This document shows, one piece after another, positions 14,182-17,203 of a stretch of 17,203 nucleotides of DNA (positions are counted from its first letter, which is position 1; every line of letters begins with the position of its first letter). The DNA comes from an uncultured bacterium (GTDB lineage Bacteria; Bacillota; Clostridia; TANB77; CAG-508), in contig CAJMQM010000014.1 of the NCBI GenBank assembly GCA_905215615.1, positions 1 through 17,203 on the forward strand, in the 5' to 3' direction. The translations under genes and the position numbers were made by a program. A model generated the notes under the pieces. That model searched no databases. It worked only from the letters and a program-made list of their open reading frames with translations, and had not been told where the DNA came from.

Positions 14182-16179
14182 TTAGCTTAAAATCTCGCTA
14201 AAATATTCATTAATTCTATTTATAAGTTCTTGCTTTACCTCTTCTATTGTCATGCCTTCTACTTGTGCTCCGGCTAAGGTTATATGCCCACCTCCGCCTA
14301 ACTTTTCTAGTATTAGCTGTACATTTATATCACCTATTGACCTACCACTTATGTATATTTTGTCTCCACTATTTCCTATAACAAATGATGCAGTAACATC
14401 ACTTATTGTTAATAGCTCGTCTGCTGCTTTTGCACAAATAATGTTTATGTCTTTATCTTGCTCTTCACAAATTGAAATTGCAATCGTATCATTTGTTATT
14501 TCTGCATTACCAACAATTTTAGAAATTTTGTTATATGTTTCTAGGTCACTTTGGAACCATTTTTTTACTGTTATAATATCTACACCGCATTTTCTTAAAT
14601 ATGCTGCTGCCTCAAATGTTCTTACACCTGTTTTAAAAGTAAAGTTTTTAGTATCCATCATTATTCCTGCATATAAAGCATTTGCCTCAAACTCTGTAAG
14701 TTTAACATCTACCTCTGAATATTCAAGAATTTCTGTTACAAGCTCTGCTGCTGAAGATGCATATACTTCGTGGAAAGTTAATATTGCATCATCTATAAAG
14801 TCTGTACTTCTTCTATGATGGTCTATTATTACTATTTTACTTGTTTCTTTTAATAATTCTGGAACATCAACATATGTTCTTTTATCTGTATCTACTATTA
14901 CTAGCAATGTATCTGGAGAAATTTTTGCTGTTGCTTCGTTTTTATTAATAATTACATTTTTATAGTCATTTTCTTCTCCTAGTGCTTCTATAAAGCTTGA
15001 TAAACTTAATCCATAAGAAGTATTTACTATATATGCAGTCTTTCCTAAGTCTGTTGCTAATCTATATACACCTATGCTTGACCCTATTGAGTCTATATCT
15101 CCATTTGTATGTCCCATTATCATAACATCTTTTGACTCTAAAATAAGTTCTCTTAACGCATGAGATACAATTCTAGCTTTTACTTTTGTACGCTTTTCTA
15201 GCTCTTGTGTTCTACCACCAAAGAAAGTGTATTTGTCATCTTCTCTAAGTACTGCTTGGTCTCCACCACGTCCTAGTGCTATATCTAATGTTGCTTGTGC
15301 TGATTTATATTTTTCGTAGTTTGTATACCCTTCATTTGAGACTGCAATACTTAGTGTAAACTGAAATGCATTACTGCTATCTAGTTCTTTTATTTCATCT
15401 AGTATATTAAATTTACAGTCTTTCATAAGTTTTATATATTTTTTCTCTATAATACATACAAAAGTATCTCTATCTGACTTTACAGCTAAACCATTAAATT
15501 TGCTTACCCATGTATATATACGTTTTTCTATTTCTGCAATAATTTGTGGCTTGTCCTGATTATCTATTCTTTGTATAATTTCCTCATAGTTGTCTATCAT
15601 AAGAATTCCTATGTAAATACTAGAATCCTCACATCTTTTTCTTAGCTTTACTAATTCGGTATTATCTATAAAATATAATGTTACCATGTATTCATCTTTT
15701 GAATTTGTATATTTTCCATATATTTTATATGTTTTATTACCAATTTCTGCACTTTTGTTTATAATGTGTTTACTATCTTCATCATTATTTTCTATTTCTA
15801 GTTTTATTTCTCTTAATATATCTAATAATTTTGTGTTAATATCAATATTTATAAATTCATTAACAAATGTGCTACTTCTCCATATTACATTACCATTTGT
15901 TTCTGCAATTATTAATGGAAATGGTGAGTTTATTAATGTTGTTTTAGCTGCCTTATCTCCACTTAGTGTTAAGTCTTTTATGTGATTTGATAATTCAGAT
16001 TTTCTCTTTTTGTCACTCCATAGAGTATATGCTATAATTAGTGCATAAATAATAACAGATGGTATAATAAACCTTACATCACCTACACATATTAACACTA
16101 GCAAAATTAATATTATTAGTAAATATATTTTTGTCCTAGAAACTAATCTATCAAATATCTTTTTACTGCTACTGGACAT
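14182..16179 (-). CDS. gdpP: Cyclic-di-AMP phosphodiesterase GdpP (YybT family)
   Basis: This membrane enzyme hydrolyses c-di-AMP to pApA, controlling potassium balance, wall stress and beta-lactam tolerance. The 665-residue protein has two membrane helices (about 17-33 and 35-53), a PAS-like domain (about 80-175), a degenerate GGDEF domain (about 185-320, with GRGGDQAV in place of an active signature), and a DHH/DHHA1 module. The catalytic metal ligands are visible: MGHTNGDIDSIG (His357, Asp361, Asp363), VIVDTD (Asp430), DHH at 453-455, and MMDTKNF (Asp509). GGGGH is at 628-632. The motif arrangement suggests an active enzyme. GGAG lies before the ATG at 16179 and a good promoter upstream. 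It heads the gdpP-rplI-dnaB block and directly follows rpoC. Confidence 0.95.
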   Translation of the reverse strand: MSSSSKKIFDRLVSRTKIYLLIILILLVLICVGDVRFIIPSVIIYALIIAYTLWSDKKRKSELSNHIKDLTLSGDKAAKTTLINSPFPLIIAETNGNVIWRSSTFVNEFINIDINTKLLDILREIKLEIENNDEDSKHIINKSAEIGNKTYKIYGKYTNSKDEYMVTLYFIDNTELVKLRKRCEDSSIYIGILMIDNYEEIIQRIDNQDKPQIIAEIEKRIYTWVSKFNGLAVKSDRDTFVCIIEKKYIKLMKDCKFNILDEIKELDSSNAFQFTLSIAVSNEGYTNYEKYKSAQATLDIALGRGGDQAVLREDDKYTFFGGRTQELEKRTKVKARIVSHALRELILESKDVMIMGHTNGDIDSIGSSIGVYRLATDLGKTAYIVNTSYGLSLSSFIEALGEENDYKNVIINKNEATAKISPDTLLVIVDTDKRTYVDVPELLKETSKIVIIDHHRRSTDFIDDAILTFHEVYASSAAELVTEILEYSEVDVKLTEFEANALYAGIMMDTKNFTFKTGVRTFEAAAYLRKCGVDIITVKKWFQSDLETYNKISKIVGNAEITNDTIAISICEEQDKDINIICAKAADELLTISDVTASFVIGNSGDKIYISGRSIGDINVQLILEKLGGGGHITLAGAQVEGMTIEEVKQELINRINEYFSEILS

Positions 16180-16208
16180 ATAATTCTCCTTTTTATAAAT
16201 TCCTTACT

Positions 16209-16237
16209 AGTATAACATAAAACTTAATATTTTTCAA
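16209..16237 (-). promoter_or_regulatory. Sigma-A promoter of gdpP
   Basis: On the minus strand TTGAAA (16237-16232) and TATACT (16214-16209) are spaced by 17 bases, with TGT in front of the -10. The leader to the ATG is short. The stretch 16240-16350 upstream is AT-rich and shows nothing recognisable. Confidence 0.75.
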
Positions 16238-16352
16238 TGGTTACGAAAAATAGGAACTATGTTATTTCTACATGTGAATTGTAAAAGTAAAATATGTTTT
16301 AGTATAAAATATATTTTGTTTTTGTGATTACTTAATAATTATAATTTTATAT

Positions 16353-16394
16353 AAAAAAAGTTATTATATGAATTTAATCACATAATAACTTTTT
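16353..16394 (-). terminator. Intrinsic terminator of rpoC
   Basis: On the minus strand a 17-base-pair stem (16394-16378 with 16371-16355, one G-U pair) closes a six-base loop and ends in a T run (16359-16353). It begins about seven bases after the rpoC stop, so the rpoBC transcript ends here. Confidence 0.9.
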
Positions 16395-16401
16395 CTAATT
16401 T

Positions 16402-17203
16402 CTATTCTGCTTCTTCAACGTCTTCTGTACTTATGTGTACATTTCTATATTGTTTCATACCAGTTCCTGCTGGAATTAGTTTTCCTATAATAACGTTTTC
16501 TTTTAAGCCTATTAATTCATCTGTCTTTCCTTTTACTGCTGCTTCTGTAAGTACTCTAGTTGTTTCTTGGAAAGAAGCTGCTGATAAGAAGCTTTCTGTA
16601 GCAAGTGATGCTTTTGTAATACCAAGTAATACTCTCTTGCATGTTGCTGGTCTCTTTCCTTCTGCTATAATTTTTTTGTTTTCGTCTTCGAAGTCATGTA
16701 TGTCTACTAAAGAACCTGCAAACATACTTGTATCTCCGTTATCTTCTACTCTTACTTTCTTAAGCATTTGTCTTGCAATAATTTCAATATGTTTGTCGTT
16801 TATATCAACACCTTGGTTTCTATAAACTTTTTGAACTTCTTGTACTAGGTATTCATATACTCCTTCTGTTCCATTTATTGCTAGTATTTCGTTTGGATTT
16901 ATAGAACCTTCTGTAATAGGTTGACCTGCTACAACTTTGTCTCCATCCTTAACTTTTAACTTAGCACCAAATGGTATAGTATATGTTTTTGCATCGTCTT
17001 TAGATTTTACTACTACTTCTTTCTTCTTTTTGTCGTCAGAAATTGAAACTTTACCATCTATTTCAGAGATTATAGCTAATCCCTTTGGTTTTCTAGCTTC
17101 AAATAACTCCTCAACCCTAGGAAGACCTTGTGTAATATCTGCAACACCGGCAACACCACCAGAGTGAATTGTTCTCATTGTAAGCTGTGTACCAGGCTCA
17201 CCA
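16402..17203 (-). CDS. rpoC: DNA-directed RNA polymerase subunit beta' (C-terminal part)
   Basis: This is the last part of the largest RNA polymerase subunit; the gene continues past the right edge. The frame is open to the edge: before the first Met in view it reads GEPGTQLT, the conserved beta' segment. Diagnostic stretches are HSGGVAGVADITQGLPRVEE, FEARKPKG, QGVDINDKHIE, ITKASLATESFLSAASFQ, ETTRVLTEAAVKGK and LKENVIIGKLIPAGTG. These belong to the C-terminal jaw/trigger-side region and the end of the active-site module. The protein ends soon after MKQYRN with a short acidic tail (VEEAE) and a TAG stop. A strong terminator follows at once. There is no break or frameshift in the visible part. 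Confidence 0.97.
   Translation of the reverse strand, partial: GEPGTQLTMRTIHSGGVAGVADITQGLPRVEELFEARKPKGLAIISEIDGKVSISDDKKKKEVVVKSKDDAKTYTIPFGAKLKVKDGDKVVAGQPITEGSINPNEILAINGTEGVYEYLVQEVQKVYRNQGVDINDKHIEIIARQMLKKVRVEDNGDTSMFAGSLVDIHDFEDENKKIIAEGKRPATCKRVLLGITKASLATESFLSAASFQETTRVLTEAAVKGKTDELIGLKENVIIGKLIPAGTGMKQYRNVHISTEDVEEAE

Noticed and set aside
14252..14818. A 188-codon plus-strand frame inside gdpP
   Set aside because: It lies fully antisense to the conserved DHH/DHHA1 region of gdpP, with composition explained by the reverse of that gene and no ribosome binding site.
1..17203. CRISPR arrays, tRNA or rRNA genes, insertion sequences, phage modules
   Set aside because: I saw no regularly spaced repeats, no cloverleaf with CCA-type end, no rRNA stretches and no transposase, integrase or phage structural genes.

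Overview
The window is very AT-rich chromosomal DNA from a low-GC Gram-positive bacterium, most likely an uncultured, gut-type member of the Clostridia. The evidence is the gdpP-rplI-dnaB block typical of Firmicutes, a PASTA-bearing class B PBP, a sortase, strong AGGAGG-type ribosome binding sites, clear sigma-A promoters and frequent TTG starts. The genus cannot be set from the sequence. The standard genetic code fits: every housekeeping gene reads through intact, with TAA and TAG as stops.

Bases 1-3900 are mostly accessory. At the left edge is the N-terminal end of a small minus-strand gene resembling a Fic-toxin antitoxin. Then come a NUDIX hydrolase (plus), the tRNA methyltransferase TrmL (minus), and a compositionally unusual 67-residue membrane-protein gene (plus) with its own promoter and a very strong terminator. 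Three minus-strand genes follow: a CmpB-type membrane protein, a bacterial PH-domain membrane protein whose upstream zinc-ribbon segment is cut off by one in-frame TAG, and a PH/SHOCT protein.

Bases 3976-8270 carry a SpoVD/PbpB-like transpeptidase (minus) divergent from rsmA (plus), followed by a class D-like sortase (plus) with a clear terminator. From 8270 to the right edge everything is on the minus strand. In transcription order (right to left) it is the 3' end of rpoC with its terminator, gdpP with its own promoter, rplI, dnaB, tilS, ftsH with its own promoter and terminator, and an M15-type peptidase with a peptidoglycan-binding domain.

The right half is core biology: transcription, c-di-AMP turnover, translation, replication, tRNA-Ile decoding and membrane proteolysis. 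The middle is cell-wall biology. No rRNA, tRNA, CRISPR array or recognisable insertion sequence was seen, and no stretch over 300 bases lacks a gene. I found no clear new multi-gene system. The best leads are the stop-interrupted zinc-ribbon/PH gene, the compositionally distinct mini-gene cassette, and the possible Fic toxin-antitoxin locus running off the left edge.
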